Assembly: GCF_014851395.1 (NCBI RefSeq)
Contig: NW_024040707.1
Span: forward strand, 5,888,349 to 5,952,348
Length of the DNA stretch: 64,000 bases
Reading direction: 5' to 3'
From: Micropterus salmoides
Lineage: Eukaryota; Chordata; Actinopteri; Centrarchiformes; Centrarchidae
Part shown: piece by piece, positions 25,229 through 36,108 of the stretch
How positions within the stretch are numbered: the first letter of the stretch is position 1
How the letters are laid out: every line of letters begins with the position of its first letter
Position numbers and translations under genes: made by a program
Notes under the pieces: model-generated
Told to the model about the DNA's origin: nothing
Database searches by the model: none
What the model saw: only the letters and a program-made list of their open reading frames with translations

Positions 25229-25314
25229 AAGTGTGTCAGAGCCGGAGCCGTGATGATCTGGGATCTCTAATTAGCTCCCCTTAGTCTCAAACTCATAATG
25301 GGCATCATTTATCA
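25229..25314 (+). repeat. 86-bp duplicated segment, copy B
   Basis: Same orientation as copy A at 23054-23139, 2175 bp downstream. The core TCTAATTAGCTCC and the downstream TCTCAAACTCATAATG are intact; differences cluster between these blocks and near the 5' third. It lies about 6 kb upstream of the xkr7 start codon. Confidence 0.75.
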
Positions 25315-26273
25315 AAAAAAATATTCAGACAAATCTGTGTATATTCTAATACATGCAGTGAAACAAAAAACAAAAAACTTCCAGCTTTGAATTATACAGC
25401 ACTGAGCCGTTAAAAAGCTTCTGGGAGAGTTATCCTACATTAAGGAAATATTTTTTTAGTCTCTGTTGTTCAGACCATTTAAATGTTGGAAATATGTGGG
25501 TGTATAGATTTTATCAGTAGCTGCTGTCCAATGAAAAGTTTTCTGGTATGAAATTGGGGTCACTCCCTAAACTGCTTAAGATGTCGGGTTAGTTAGTCCT
25601 GATTTTGGGGCCACAAACCTCAAACAGTATCTCAGCTCATAAGTTAAAACTGTAGCCTCTCTTTCTAATTTAAGATGTCCATGAATAAATTGATAAGATC
25701 AGACAGCGTTTTCAGAGTTGAGCCCCTTTTACATTGGACAATAACCCACTAACACCTGCCTTTTGTCTTTGATGTAAAAGGGGTAGTACTGGCATTCACT
25801 GAAATGACAAAAGGCTCTGTAGTAGTCATGAGGATTTATCAGCTCCAGCTCCGATCGGCAGTGATGGAAACATGACGCCTGTAGTATTAGCGTGCTAGGC
25901 TAACAGTCCCTCAGCTGTGTAATCTGCGCTGCACTGTCTTTCAGAGCACACATACAGCATAAACACGCCTATCACCAGCCCAGCACAGTGCTGTTATGAA
26001 ACGCCGCAGCTACATCTAATTTTTATATAGTATGTATATACTATGCGCTACACACAGAAACCATCGTAACATTGCCACTAGTCTCCATGCTGCTATATAC
26101 TATTTGAAAAATGAGAAAAATGATCATCAGACAACAGCTGATGGGTTCCAAGATTGTATTTTGACCAATGCGTTTCGGCTCTTTTGCACTTCACGTGAAC
26201 TGTTTACCTGCATGAAAACAAAGTCTGCTCAAAGGTGACTTGGACTATAAATGGAAACCAAAATGCTTCAGAT
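25315..26273. other. Non-coding stretch, possible old repeat at its end
   Basis: From about 26040 the sequence (ATCATCAGACAACAGCTGAT, TGGACTATAAATGGAAACC) leads into the dispersed segment at 26274 and may belong to the same decayed repeat. The rest has no recognised features. Confidence 0.4.
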
Positions 26274-26328
26274 ACCAAAATCTTGTCCCTTGTCTACAGA
26301 TTCTGCTTTTAAATGCAGATATCTGTTT
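26274..26328 (+). repeat. Dispersed repeat, copy 2 (partner at 7015-7069)
   Basis: Gap-free match to 7015-7069 with 47 of 55 identities. The ATGCAGATATCTGTTT block is identical in both. Confidence 0.65.
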
Positions 26329-27020
26329 GCAGAGATTAATCAGGGCCAAACACCAATGTCACTACCGCTAAGGTGGTTTGTGAGTGCAGAGATAGCTTCA
26401 GATTAACAAACTGGGCTTTATATCTTGTTCCACAGACATTTTGGATTGACCTCTGCTCAGTTAAGCCCCACTAGTCCCCGATGTGGAAACACAGTGGCTG
26501 ATTAGTTTATTGAGGGCAGTGAAGCGCAGAGCCGTAATTCACCAAAGAGTTTTATTGCCTATTCTGCACAGAGTTTATGGGATCTTTTCAATTAGTACGG
26601 TCACTGCTGTAAACAGACCGGTTGCTCTGTGTCTTGTCAGCTTTGTGCATCACTGCCTCGTTACAATCAGACAAATATATTTTAAAGGCCCTGAAACTTA
26701 AACAGAGGCAGCCTGTGAGGTTAGAGACTCGCTGTGGGAGAGGAGGAAATACTGAGAAAAAAACCTTTAACAGCTGATGATTATGAACTCTGGTGATATT
26801 GTGTTTGTTTCTTATTGTCAACAAATCCCAAAAGACCAAACAACAATGAATTCATTCTACTAACAGGTGTTGTCTGTATCCAAAGTCTGATATATGTTGT
26901 TCCTGTCATGTTGTCCAAGAAACATTGTAAACAAGCTCTGGATGACAAGTTCCTTTGTTGCCATAAACACTCACTGTAGTTTGTTTTGACTCAATCAAAT
27001 GCACCTTCTTGCTGCCTCAA
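26329..27020. other. Non-coding stretch, unique-looking
   Basis: No repeat family or gene recognised. The sequence around 26440-26700 is less AT-rich and free of simple repeats, so it is a reasonable place to look for conserved non-coding sequence, but nothing in the bases proves that. Confidence 0.4.
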
Positions 27021-28583
27021 ATAGGGGTAAACCGGGGAGAAAGTAACACAGGACGAAAGTAACACAGGACAAAAGTAACAAGCCGATTTTCTCAGAGCCC
27101 TGACTGCATTTGCAGTCCAAGCTGTGACAGCACCTTCAGCACGCAACCATTGATGGAGCTGCCAAATATCGCATGATTTTGTCATCGTTTCCTGAGGCCG
27201 TCTTCGGAAAGCAGTTTTCTATCACTGCAAGTAAATTTCTGAAGCGCGACTCTCTTTCGAACTGCAAGTTGTGTCTCTCGTTTCATGTGTCACAGTAAAG
27301 ATTAATCTACAGGTTATTTAGTGCTTTAACACACCCTGAAGTTTGCCCTGTCGGAGTTTTTCAGTATAAAAATAAATCGTGTTTATATATCAGGAGTGGT
27401 TACTTTTGTCCCGCTACACCTGACCACAAGTGTTTCTTTTGTCCCGCTACTAATGTGGTGACTTTCTCTGCATTGCAGCATTTATTAAAACATGTTTATG
27501 TCATATTATACCAACAGAATATGCCAATAGCGGGGGTCAGAAAGACAGATGTTTCTGAGAAGGCATTTCTGGACATCTCTTTTAGAAACATTAGTCTCAG
27601 GTCAGCTGATAAAGTCTCATGCCATATGCCATGCGCTTTGTTCAGATAATGCAGGAGGAGGGCAGAGATAATTGGGGAGAAGACTAGACCAAAGGTACAG
27701 ATCACATTATTAAGTCTTCTCCTTGGACTAGGAGAGGAAGCTGCATGCTTATATTAAGAGAGAGCTGATATTTATTTTGGCCTGTCTCCTAAGGAGGTCA
27801 GTGGAGTAGGTGTCAATAAAAAGCACTCAAAATGCAGATCACTCATACTGTTCTTACTAAAACAAATTTAAATTAATTTCAAAATCTGATATTTGTATAG
27901 GCCTATTCTATAAATAGCTTTTTAATTTTTATCTTAATTTTAGTGTTTATTTTAATTTTTGTCTTATCTTTCTATATTTCATTTTTTCACTGTTTCTGAA
28001 ACTGCTACAACATGCAAATATCCCCAGTACAGGATCAGTAAAGTCTTATTTTATTTTAATCATGTCAGGTTCATAAACAATCTCCATCTAAACATTTCCC
28101 ACCTGTTTTAGGTGCACACATTTGTGTATTTATATTATATATTTATAATATATCCTTAATATAATATGAAATATTCTAAACAATTCAAGTTTGGGCTGTC
28201 AGGTTACTTTTGAAACTGAATATTTAAAATAAAAATTAAATTAAAAAAAAATTTTAAAGATAAAGGACAAAAGATGTTTGCAGTTAATAACAGTCATGTT
28301 TATTTATTAAATACAAATCACAAAAAAATCTAGCTTGTATTGTTTTGACCGACCTGTGTGTTAATTTTTGTCCCAGCTGGGGTCGAAAGTAACAATGTGC
28401 CGCTTATGTTTAAAGTGAAATTATACGGAAGTCGTTCTACATTTGTACAAAATACAACCTGACGTTGATAGACCACACCTGTGAGTTATTGACCACAGCA
28501 AAAATATATCTCTGTCGGAAACTTTATCTTTTAAAATCAGGTTTTTCTGAAAAATGGTACTTTCACCCCCGCTCTCCCCTACT
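27021..28583. mobile_element. Probable DNA transposon remnant with TAGGGG ends
   Basis: The left end TAGGGGTAAACCGGGGAGAA and the inverted right end TAGGGGAGAGCGGGGGTGAA both continue into AGTA-C; 20 of 26 positions agree. GAAAGTAAC/GTTACTTT motifs recur inside (27048-27080, 27397-27404 inverted, 28384-28391), as expected for subterminal repeats. The interior is AT-rich, lacks a transposase I can recognise, and includes a retroposon-like tail at about 27942-28060 that may be a later insertion. No clear target duplication was found, so the superfamily is unassigned. Confidence 0.5.
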
Positions 28584-28742
28584 CACTAGAGCACTAAATA
28601 ATCTACTGCTGAAAATAGTGCCCAACAATTGCACTTTTTACTCCTGTTTAGAAATGTTTGCTAAAAACGACAGTGCCCAGTTGTGTTAACTTATTTTGTT
28701 TCTTAATGAAAGCATATTTGTGACCCATTTTTAATAAATTTT

Positions 28743-28872
28743 AGGGTGCCCTGATGGCTTAGGGGTTGATCTCCACAATGTCTCGGATTACACTGGGGAC
28801 CTTTGTTTCACGTCTCTCTCTCCCTAATTACCTGTCATTTTGCCACCATCTGTAATAAAGACACAAAAAATA
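28743..28872 (+). mobile_element. Short tRNA-derived SINE-like repeat
   Basis: Begins GGTGCCCTGATGGCTTAGGG, with TGGCTTAGGGG as an A-box-like part. It then has GGGGACCTTTGTTTCACGTC, a CTCTCTCTCCC stretch, CCTGTCATTTTG and the tail CTGTAATAAAGACACAAAAA. This order of tRNA-like head, CT-rich body and AATAAAG tail is typical of a common fish retroposon. The B-box is degenerate. It lies outside the TIR element that ends at 28583. Confidence 0.5.
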
Positions 28873-31089
28873 TTTCAGTAGGACCAATGGGTTTGTGTGT
28901 CTTCTCTGAATGACCTAAATTTTTCACACTTTCACTATTCTAATTCTAATGCATTTGGAAAAATGTTGATGAAGCAACATCTATCTAATCCATTATACAT
29001 ACATTTAACCCTTAAATGTAATTATTCACATAAACCAAATGTGTCTTTACATTGAAATAGTACGGGTTATTCTGGAGAAGAAGAGCTAAAATACACCCAA
29101 ATTTGAACCTAGAAAGAAACTTTCATACCATGGTGGTCTTTCTCGGTTATTAACAAGCCTCCAAACGCGGCTCATCTGCTGCCCTGAAAATGGAATTGCA
29201 GGTGAAAAAATTCCAGTTCTTTTAAATAAAACTGTTGACAAATAAAGTCAGAGCAGACAGAGAGAGAAAGAGAGAGAGAGAGAGAGGTGTAGGTGTGTGC
29301 TTGTGTGTCTGAGGGAAAAGCAAGGTGAGCAGATTACTGTTGTTTGTGATTAAACACAAAAATAAGTTGGAGGATTATAGAATTAAAATGGTGAAATAAG
29401 AAATAGGATAATGTAGTCTTTCAAATGTTTTTAAGCAAAATATATTTAAAAATCGCCTAGTTTATAAACTACTGCAATTTATTTTCAGCTCCTTCCAGTG
29501 AAAATACTCATCAGTGTTTCATTATGACCATACAATTGAATGGACCCCAGTGAGATTAGCACATTTATACTGTTGCTGATGGGGATCCTAACAAAAATAG
29601 ATTATTCCACTAAATAGTTACAAATATGTTTGTGTATGCTGTCAGTTATAGTTCTTAGAAAGAAAGAAAATTAGAAAGGCAGGTCAGACCTAAACACTAA
29701 AAATCAGTAAGTGGAATCAGCCAGGAAAAATGTAATCTGTGGATCTCTTACTACAGCTAATGCAGTGATAATCCTGTATGTGAAGTTAAATTAGGCTAGT
29801 GTAGATCTACCTAAGTAAGAGACGTCTTCTGTCCCAGAAGAATCCTACTACTTGAAACCTATTACTATGTAGAGGACGCAAGTTTATTAGGATCATATAG
29901 CCGCGTGGTGAACCTATGAACATAAGTCATATTTAAACAACTATTGCTTTGTGTTGTTGGCCAGAAAAATAGTAGTTAGACTTCCCTCTGTGTACATGCA
30001 TCCTATACAAGTACAATGTTGGCTGTATTATGTGTCCCCTTCAAAAATTGCTCTTGAGAAATGTTATGTTTATAGTCCCAGTTAGATGAAAGTTACTCCC
30101 ATAGGTTTGAGAATGTGTTACTTTTAGATGTACTAAAAACATGTTTTACCAGAACCAGCTTTTCATTGTGATTGCCTGTTAAATTCTTCAGAGCATTTAG
30201 GTAATTTGTATTTTTGAAGACGTTTCAAATGCCATCGCCTGCAACATTACTGTACTGAACTCATCTTGAAAGTCATGTGAAACCCATGAAATCAGGAAAG
30301 AACTTTTACAGTGGAAGAAGAAAGCGCTCTGATGGTTGATCCAACAGGTGCTCTTTAGTTGGGCAGGTGAAAGCACAAAACACAGGACCCAAAAAGTCTT
30401 GCTTGATATGGTGCAGAAAATATCAAGACACTCTGTCTTCAGGTGGAACAATTTTATAAATGTATTCTTTGAGCATTGTAGGCAATCAATCCCTTGCAAT
30501 CAAGCAAGACTTATTTGGCTGGTGACATGTAGTTTCAATGGTTTATTTGAGATTTTTCTTCCTGAGGCAATGCAGCACTAATGAGTTTCCTTTTTTCTTT
30601 AATATATGATCTTTCTCTCTGTGTTTTTAATACTGAACAGGCATCAACATGCAGACTACGGTTTCTTCTGAAGGAAGAAAATGAGCCCTACAAGTATGCT
30701 GAGTGTATGCAGAGAGAGGAGAACCCAGACGGGGGAAAATAGTGGTATTACCCTTTCAACCTTTCTCTTCCAGTGAGACGGCAGACTGAAAGACCAAACC
30801 TCAGCAAAACCTTTCTCTTAATAAATAAAACCAGAAAATGTCACTGTGAGCTACTTTTATGAAGACTGCTGAATGCATTGTCTCACAATCTCTTATCGAT
30901 TAAAGGAGGGTCATGATTTCGAGTCAGTGCACAGCACATTTTAACATTTATTGTCTGGAGGGAGATTCATTGTGCAGGACCAGCACTGAAAACAGTGGAC
31001 AGAATGCAAAACATTTACTGGTTTTTCGCCATTCGTAGTAAAAATGATGATTCCCCAGGGTGAGAGCGCCAAGTCTGAAACTGATACTC
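28873..31089. other. Upstream flank of xkr7, no gene recognised
   Basis: AT-rich sequence with no credible coding frame; the frames at 30197-30499 (minus) and 30336-30581 (+) overlap each other and have no domains. Apart from a GA-rich microsatellite at about 29258-29286, nothing repetitive was recognised. Confidence 0.45.
29258..29286. repeat. (GA)n microsatellite
   Basis: GAGAGAGAAAGAGAGAGAGA followed by more GA steps, a short imperfect purine repeat. Confidence 0.9.
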
Positions 31090-31412
31090 AGCAGGAGCAG
31101 CATATAAAACCACCTTAATATGAGTTTGACAACAGTCTTGTCATGTGCAGCAGAGTGCTGCTGCTGCTGCTGCAGAGAGACAGGATAAAGTGACTGGGAT
31201 ACATTTAAGGACAGGAATTAAACGTAAAGACTACTACTTATTGTTTGCAGAATTGTCTGTTTGCAAGCTGACTGTCCTGAAAACATCGCGCTGGTGTCAT
31301 AGTGTTAAAAGCGCTGTTAGTAATGATGCCTCACAATTAATTGGTTGATGATGAGGCTAGTTATGATGTAATCTCTCTCACTCTCTCTCTCCTGCACACA
31401 GCCAGCCCCCTC

Positions 31413-31470
<58 letters not shown>

Positions 31471-31510
31471 CCCACCTCTTTCTCTGTCTTTCTCTCCTAT
31501 CCTAACCAAC
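31090..31510 (+). promoter_or_regulatory. xkr7: Putative xkr7 promoter and 5' leader
   Basis: This is the segment immediately upstream of the xkr7 start codon. It contains a TATA-like ATATAAAA at about 31102-31109, a (CTG)n run at about 31157-31173, and from about 31369 an almost purely pyrimidine leader that includes a 50-bp CT repeat. Sequence composition shifts from AT-rich to GC-rich at the start of the exon. The transcription start cannot be fixed from sequence; the TATA-like element is only a candidate. Confidence 0.3.
31416..31465. repeat. (TC)n microsatellite in the xkr7 leader
   Basis: Fifty bases of uninterrupted TC dinucleotides end 45 bp before the start codon, within a longer pyrimidine tract (about 31369-31505). 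It is probably transcribed as part of the 5' untranslated region. Confidence 0.95.
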
Positions 31511-32124
31511 ATGGCCGCTAAGTCGGATGGAGCAGCGGTGTCTGTGGAAGATGACAACACGCCCAGGAGCCTCTCGGAGCCGGGGAACCCCGCCGCCCGG
31601 CCCCGCTGCAGCGCCGCTGGCGGGAAACCCTACACCCTGCTGGACTGCTGCTGGGTGCTCTGCGCCCTGCTCGTCTTTTTCTCCGACGGCGCGACCGACC
31701 TGTGGCTGGCCGCCGACTACTACCTGAGAGGTGACTACTGGTGGTTCGGCTTGACACTCGTCTTCGTCGTGGTGCCCTCCGCGGTCGTCCAGGTACTGAG
31801 TTTCAGGTGGTTCGTGTATGACTACTCGGAACTGAGCGGCGGGGATGGATCAGCGAGCGGCAGCGGGACCGGCGCGGCCGCGGTGGCGGCAGGCGCGGCA
31901 GGAGGAGCAGCCACGGCGGGCGACAACACTTTAAGCACCAAGGACAGCGACCAGCGCGGTGGATGCGCGGCGACGGGGAACGCAGCAAATGCGACCCCAG
32001 TTTACTCGTCCTCTGCCCCTCCAGCGACGGCAGGGAGAGCGGGGGGCCCCCGGAGGTGCTGCACCGTCTGCATGTGGGTCTTTCAAACAGTGCTCCACGT
32101 CCTGCAGCTGGGGCAAGTCTGGAG
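31511..32124 (+). CDS. xkr7: XK-related protein 7, first coding exon (partial gene)
   Basis: This exon encodes the N-terminal 204 residues plus two bases of codon 205 of an XK-family multipass membrane protein. The start has an A at -3 and G at +4 (CCAACATGG), and MAAKSDG is the N-terminus shared by XKR4, XKR6 and XKR7. Residues 44-66 (ALLVFFSDGATDLWLA) form the first membrane segment and 77-97 the second, followed by SFRWFVYDYSE. Residues 108-180 are a Gly/Ala/Ser-rich linker that includes STKDS, and 181-205 (RRCC to LQLGQVWR) begin the next membrane region. The DCCWVLCALLVFFSDGATDL wording and STKDS point to XKR7 rather than XKR4 or XKR6. The open frame runs into TAG just past GGAG|GTAGGA, so the donor at 32124/32125 is the natural exon end, giving a phase-2 junction in an Arg codon. 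XKR4, XKR8 and XKR9 are caspase-activated lipid scramblases; XKR7 has no established activity. The remaining exons were not found in this window. Confidence 0.93.
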
Positions 32125-32782
32125 GTAGGACCGCTGGGGTGGTGTGGGGAACAAGAGGGGTGTGCGTGCGTGAGCGCGTGTGTGCATACGTGTTGGTGTG
32201 TGTTTTAATGTGAGCGCGGTGCACATGTGAGCGTTGCTCCCAACAGGATAGTGTTGGGGATGTGCTCTGGAGATGTGTGTGCGTGTGTACGCGCTCGCTA
32301 CGCGTGTGCGAGCGTCCATGCCCGTTCATTTGCATGTGTGTGCGCTTTTCCGCCGAAATGTTACCTGTTCTTCTTATCTACTGCTGCAGAAATGTGCAGA
32401 AATCCGACCAGCAAAGAGTGAGATTCTTTTACCGTCCAGCTGAACTTGAAGCATTCACTTTCACACAACACTTACGACAGTGATAGTAAAAATATGAATT
32501 ACTCTCCCATGAGCCTCTTTGTCCATCTGCCCTTCTGGTCCTGGTTGTGACAGAATCTGGACGGATGCATACAGTCATCTGAGCTCTAACATACAGTTTC
32601 TTTCCCTGGTCCCTCTCTCTGTCATGGTCCTGACATGTTGACAGGAATATTATCAAAGCTCTGTGGTTTAGACCCCGCTGCACTTCTCCTCTGGCTGCTT
32701 GTCATGTTAGTGATCTTAAAACTGAATTTTATTTTTTCCTCCACACTCAGTGTAGTTCAAAGCTTTTATAACAATTCTGAAA

Positions 32783-33200
32783 ATGTACTGTATTTAAGGA
32801 GAATTTTGAAGAACTTCCATTTAATGCTACTTCATACTTTTATATTTCAGAGGAAAATGTTGTACTTTTTACACCACTACATTTATTTGGCAGCTATAGT
32901 TACTTTACATATTAAGAATTTGCATAAAAAAGCAGTGTCTTGTTCGGGCCCCTTGTCATGTTTGTCACATTTCCCCTCTAAACTAATCAGATGGTTTAAT
33001 TTAAACTACTGGTTAAAGCCCCAAAAGGTAAAACTGTCCAATATTTCATAAGAAAACCATGCTACATTTAGCTGATAATACTTCTGTAATAAGTAGGAAT
33101 CATTAAATAATAATAGTCATTAATAATATTTTAAATGCAGAGTATTTTTACATCATGGTATTGGTACTTTTACATAAGTAAAAAATGCAATCTATGAAAG
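32783..33200 (+). mobile_element. Teleost DNA repeat with AAGTACTT-type ends
   Basis: Landmarks in order: GTACTGTATTTAAGGAG, ATGCTACTTCATACTTTTAT, TTTCAGAGGAAAATGTTGTA, CTTTTTACACCACTACATTT, GGCAGCTATAGTTACTTTAC, and near the end GTATTGGTACTTTTACATAA. These match a very abundant non-autonomous fish repeat. Terminal repeats are eroded. A reverse-strand fragment of the same family lies at 55-200. Confidence 0.6.
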
Positions 33201-35371
33201 TTTTTCTGCTCATTAGTGTATAAAACTACACGTCTAATATAAGGATGTTTACATGGCAAAATGCACTATAGAATGTAAGCTTTATTTGAACTTGTAATAT
33301 CGATTACAATTTTTTTGTTGACCCAAAGCCTGACTGACAAGAGCAGCCACTGACACTATAGGCAGGAAAGCCAAAACTGACACACACAAATATGAAAACA
33401 ACTTAATGTAGTAGTAGTAATACACAAGCGTCACAAACAACAATGTTTGACTACTGAGGTTCAGTAGCAGCTTTCAAAAACCACAGAAATAGTCAGAAAA
33501 TAGTTTTAGAATCTATGTTCTATCTGCATCTTGTTTTTTTTTATTGAATATGATTTTTTTCAGCACCAGCCAGGCTGTTGGTTCAGCACGCAGCTTTTTT
33601 TCCTGCTTGTTCTTGTTTTGTTAATGTGTTGTAAGTTATTTCAACTCTTAGGAATAACAGAACATAGTTTTAATCAGCTGACAAAAATGTACAGGGCAAG
33701 CTGTTGAACTTTCTGCTGTTTCAACCTCCTTTTAACAGGGAAGTGAATGGTCAGACACTGGTACGAGAAATGAATATGTGCCTTGCTCAAAGACACTTAA
33801 ACAACCAAGCAGGATTGATAAATTCAACTCCGGTTGTGATTGTAATACTTCTACCCCTCAGAGAAAATTTAAATCACTTCTCAGTTTTTCTCAGAGCAGG
33901 GTGAATAAATCAGTAAGCCACCCTGAAGTGTCCTTGAGCCCTTTAACTTCCTGCTCCAGGCCTGCATCTGACCTCTGACCTCTCTGTGAAGGTAGAGGAA
34001 GACAGAAAAACACATTTTTAACATCCGCTAATCCCGAATTAGAGCATGTGGGAATTCACACGAGCATAATTACATGCAGACTCGGTAATGATCTGCATTA
34101 ATGAACAACAATAAGATGCTGAGAGCTGGAGAATGAGAATGAGTTGGTTTTAATGTGATAGTTGCCGGGAGAGTTGGTCACTGTTCAGTGTGCCTTGGAT
34201 TTGAGTCTGATTTTAAATTTTGCGAGATTTATTCAGCACATGTGGAAATGGCTCATGAGTTTCACCTGCAGCTGAAAATTCCCATTTTTCCCGCCCATGT
34301 GATTTGGAACCGATCTACTAATCAATGTGAACAGCAAAAAAAGGTAAAAAAAAAAACATGCTTCTTATTTTCTCAATTCACATCTGGAACACATGATTTA
34401 TTCAATAAAATGAAATTAGTGCAGTATGAAACCCAGATGTGAAATACATTTTAAGTCTCAGCATCATTTTGCATCGTAGCAGCTGGGCAGAGCCAGTGTG
34501 ATTAGAAGATGTTAAGTCTGGATTAAGGAAAAAGCCCAATTTTTGCTGACTTTTATCTTTTTCCTTCTTTGTCTTGCATCTCTCTGTCAGTCATTAAAGG
34601 ATTATCCATGTAAATACTGACTGAAACAGAACAGCTAGTGGTGATTACAGTCTGTTTGACATCTTTTTTTAAAATTCCGAATATTAATAGTAATTAAAAT
34701 TCCTGTTAAGATATCTCCTGCAACAGCATGAGAGCAGACGATTTAACAGTGATCTAAAACATTGAGCTTTGGAGTCAATCTCTCATTTTCCATGATGTTC
34801 AACGATCTTGGTGAAACATTCATCTCAAAAGAGCTATACACAGACTAATATCCACAGTCATGGGAGCATGAAAGAGCAGATAATGCATTGCAATATAAAG
34901 ACAGGTTGAGGTTTGAATCAAGGTCAAATCACCATTTCTTGACTGGAGACTCCCGCTCTTCTATTGATATCACTGTCTCCATCCACATTTAAAATCCACA
35001 GTTGAAAAGCAGCAAGGTCACATCTTTATCTGGGGGTTGTTGAAAGACATTCTGATCACTGTAAAAAAACTCTCTAACTGAAGCTGAAGCAGATAAAAAA
35101 AGGCAAAATGTGGGTTTACTCAAGAAGTGATTTTAGCATTTATATCACAAATGCTAAAATCTTGATTTTGAGCGTCTTAAACCGGAAGAGGATTAATTTA
35201 TTATATTCTAAAAATTTTCAACTGATTACAACTAGTTTATGCAATAGGTACACCAAGCTTCGGAGTGTCATTACCTCCCCAAAATGATATTTGATCCAAG
35301 AGGTCCAATCAAATTTGGAAACTCTGGAAAAGCTGAATAATTAAATTTTTTCATCCCATTCATGTGCGCTG
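33201..35371. other. Intronic stretch, no recognised element
   Basis: No coding frame, SINE or transposon end recognised. The segment at about 34015-34120 is a non-repetitive patch with GCATAATTACATGC and GCATTAATGAACA homeodomain-like cores and could be regulatory, but this is only a motif observation. Confidence 0.4.
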
Positions 35372-35535
35372 GGAGGTGGCACGGTGATGCAGGGGTTAGC
35401 ACTGTCACCTCACCTCACAGCAAGGAGGTTCTAGTGCCCCGTGCCTGAACGGGTTTCCTCCGGGTGCTCGCAATTGGCTCCAGCCCCACGCAAACCTCTA
35501 AAGGATGTGATTCTAGATGGATGGATGGTGTGTGG
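35372..35535 (+). mobile_element. Truncated GGTGGCACGGTG-type fish repeat
   Basis: Begins GGAGGTGGCACGGTGATGCA followed by GGGGTTAGCACTGTCACCTC and CACAGCAAGGAGGTTCTAGT, a tRNA-like A-box and degenerate B-box order. It continues with GGGTTTCCTCCGGGTGCTCG and GGCTCCAGCCCCACGC, and ends in GATGGATGGATGG. Compared with longer fish copies that I recall, the middle appears deleted. Confidence 0.65.
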
Positions 35536-36071
35536 GGATCAGCTAGCTCACCAGAGGAAGTTAGTGTGTATCCTCTATAGACCCCAAAAAATGTGGAAGA
35601 CCATTGAGGCCCACCAAGACTTTTTCATCATAAGCCATAGGAAACATAGTCTCAGGATTTATTGGATGGATTGTCATGAAATTTGGGACAGGCATTTATG
35701 CACTTCAAGCAGGTTGTCATTTTTACGATCTTCAAACAATCAGACAGACATTAAAATCCTGGTCGGGAGACAGGGCATGGACAGATGGACAGAGAAATGG
35801 AGGGACCAGCAAAGCATCAGCTTCAGTCCTGCCTGGAGTTCAATGGTCGCCCAGCATAGCAGTTTTTAGGACAATCCAATTGGTTCCTGTCTGTGCCAGA
35901 CCAGATCAATCAATCCCAGAGAGAAGTAATTGAATTGGTTCCAAATGGTCACTCAGCTCAGGTGGTCTGACTGTTAGCCGTGTCCGTCCAGCCAGAGCTA
36001 ATAATCAGCCCGAGTGGCTAACTGGCAGCTTCAATGTAGCTCAATACGCTGAATCATTCAAATCCTTGTGA

Positions 36072-36108
<37 letters not shown>

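Noticed and set aside
28743..28872. Functional tRNA gene
   Set aside because: Only an A-box-like part is intact, there is no cloverleaf, and a CT-rich body with AATAAAG tail follows, as in a retroposon.
31518..31757. Minus-strand frames inside xkr7 exon 1, Arg/Ser/Pro-rich
   Set aside because: They are mirror frames of a GC-rich exon with few stop codons; the + strand frame has a clear family match.
31959..32213. + strand frames overlapping the end of xkr7 exon 1
   Set aside because: Out of frame with the XKR match and extended only by GT-rich intron sequence after the donor site.
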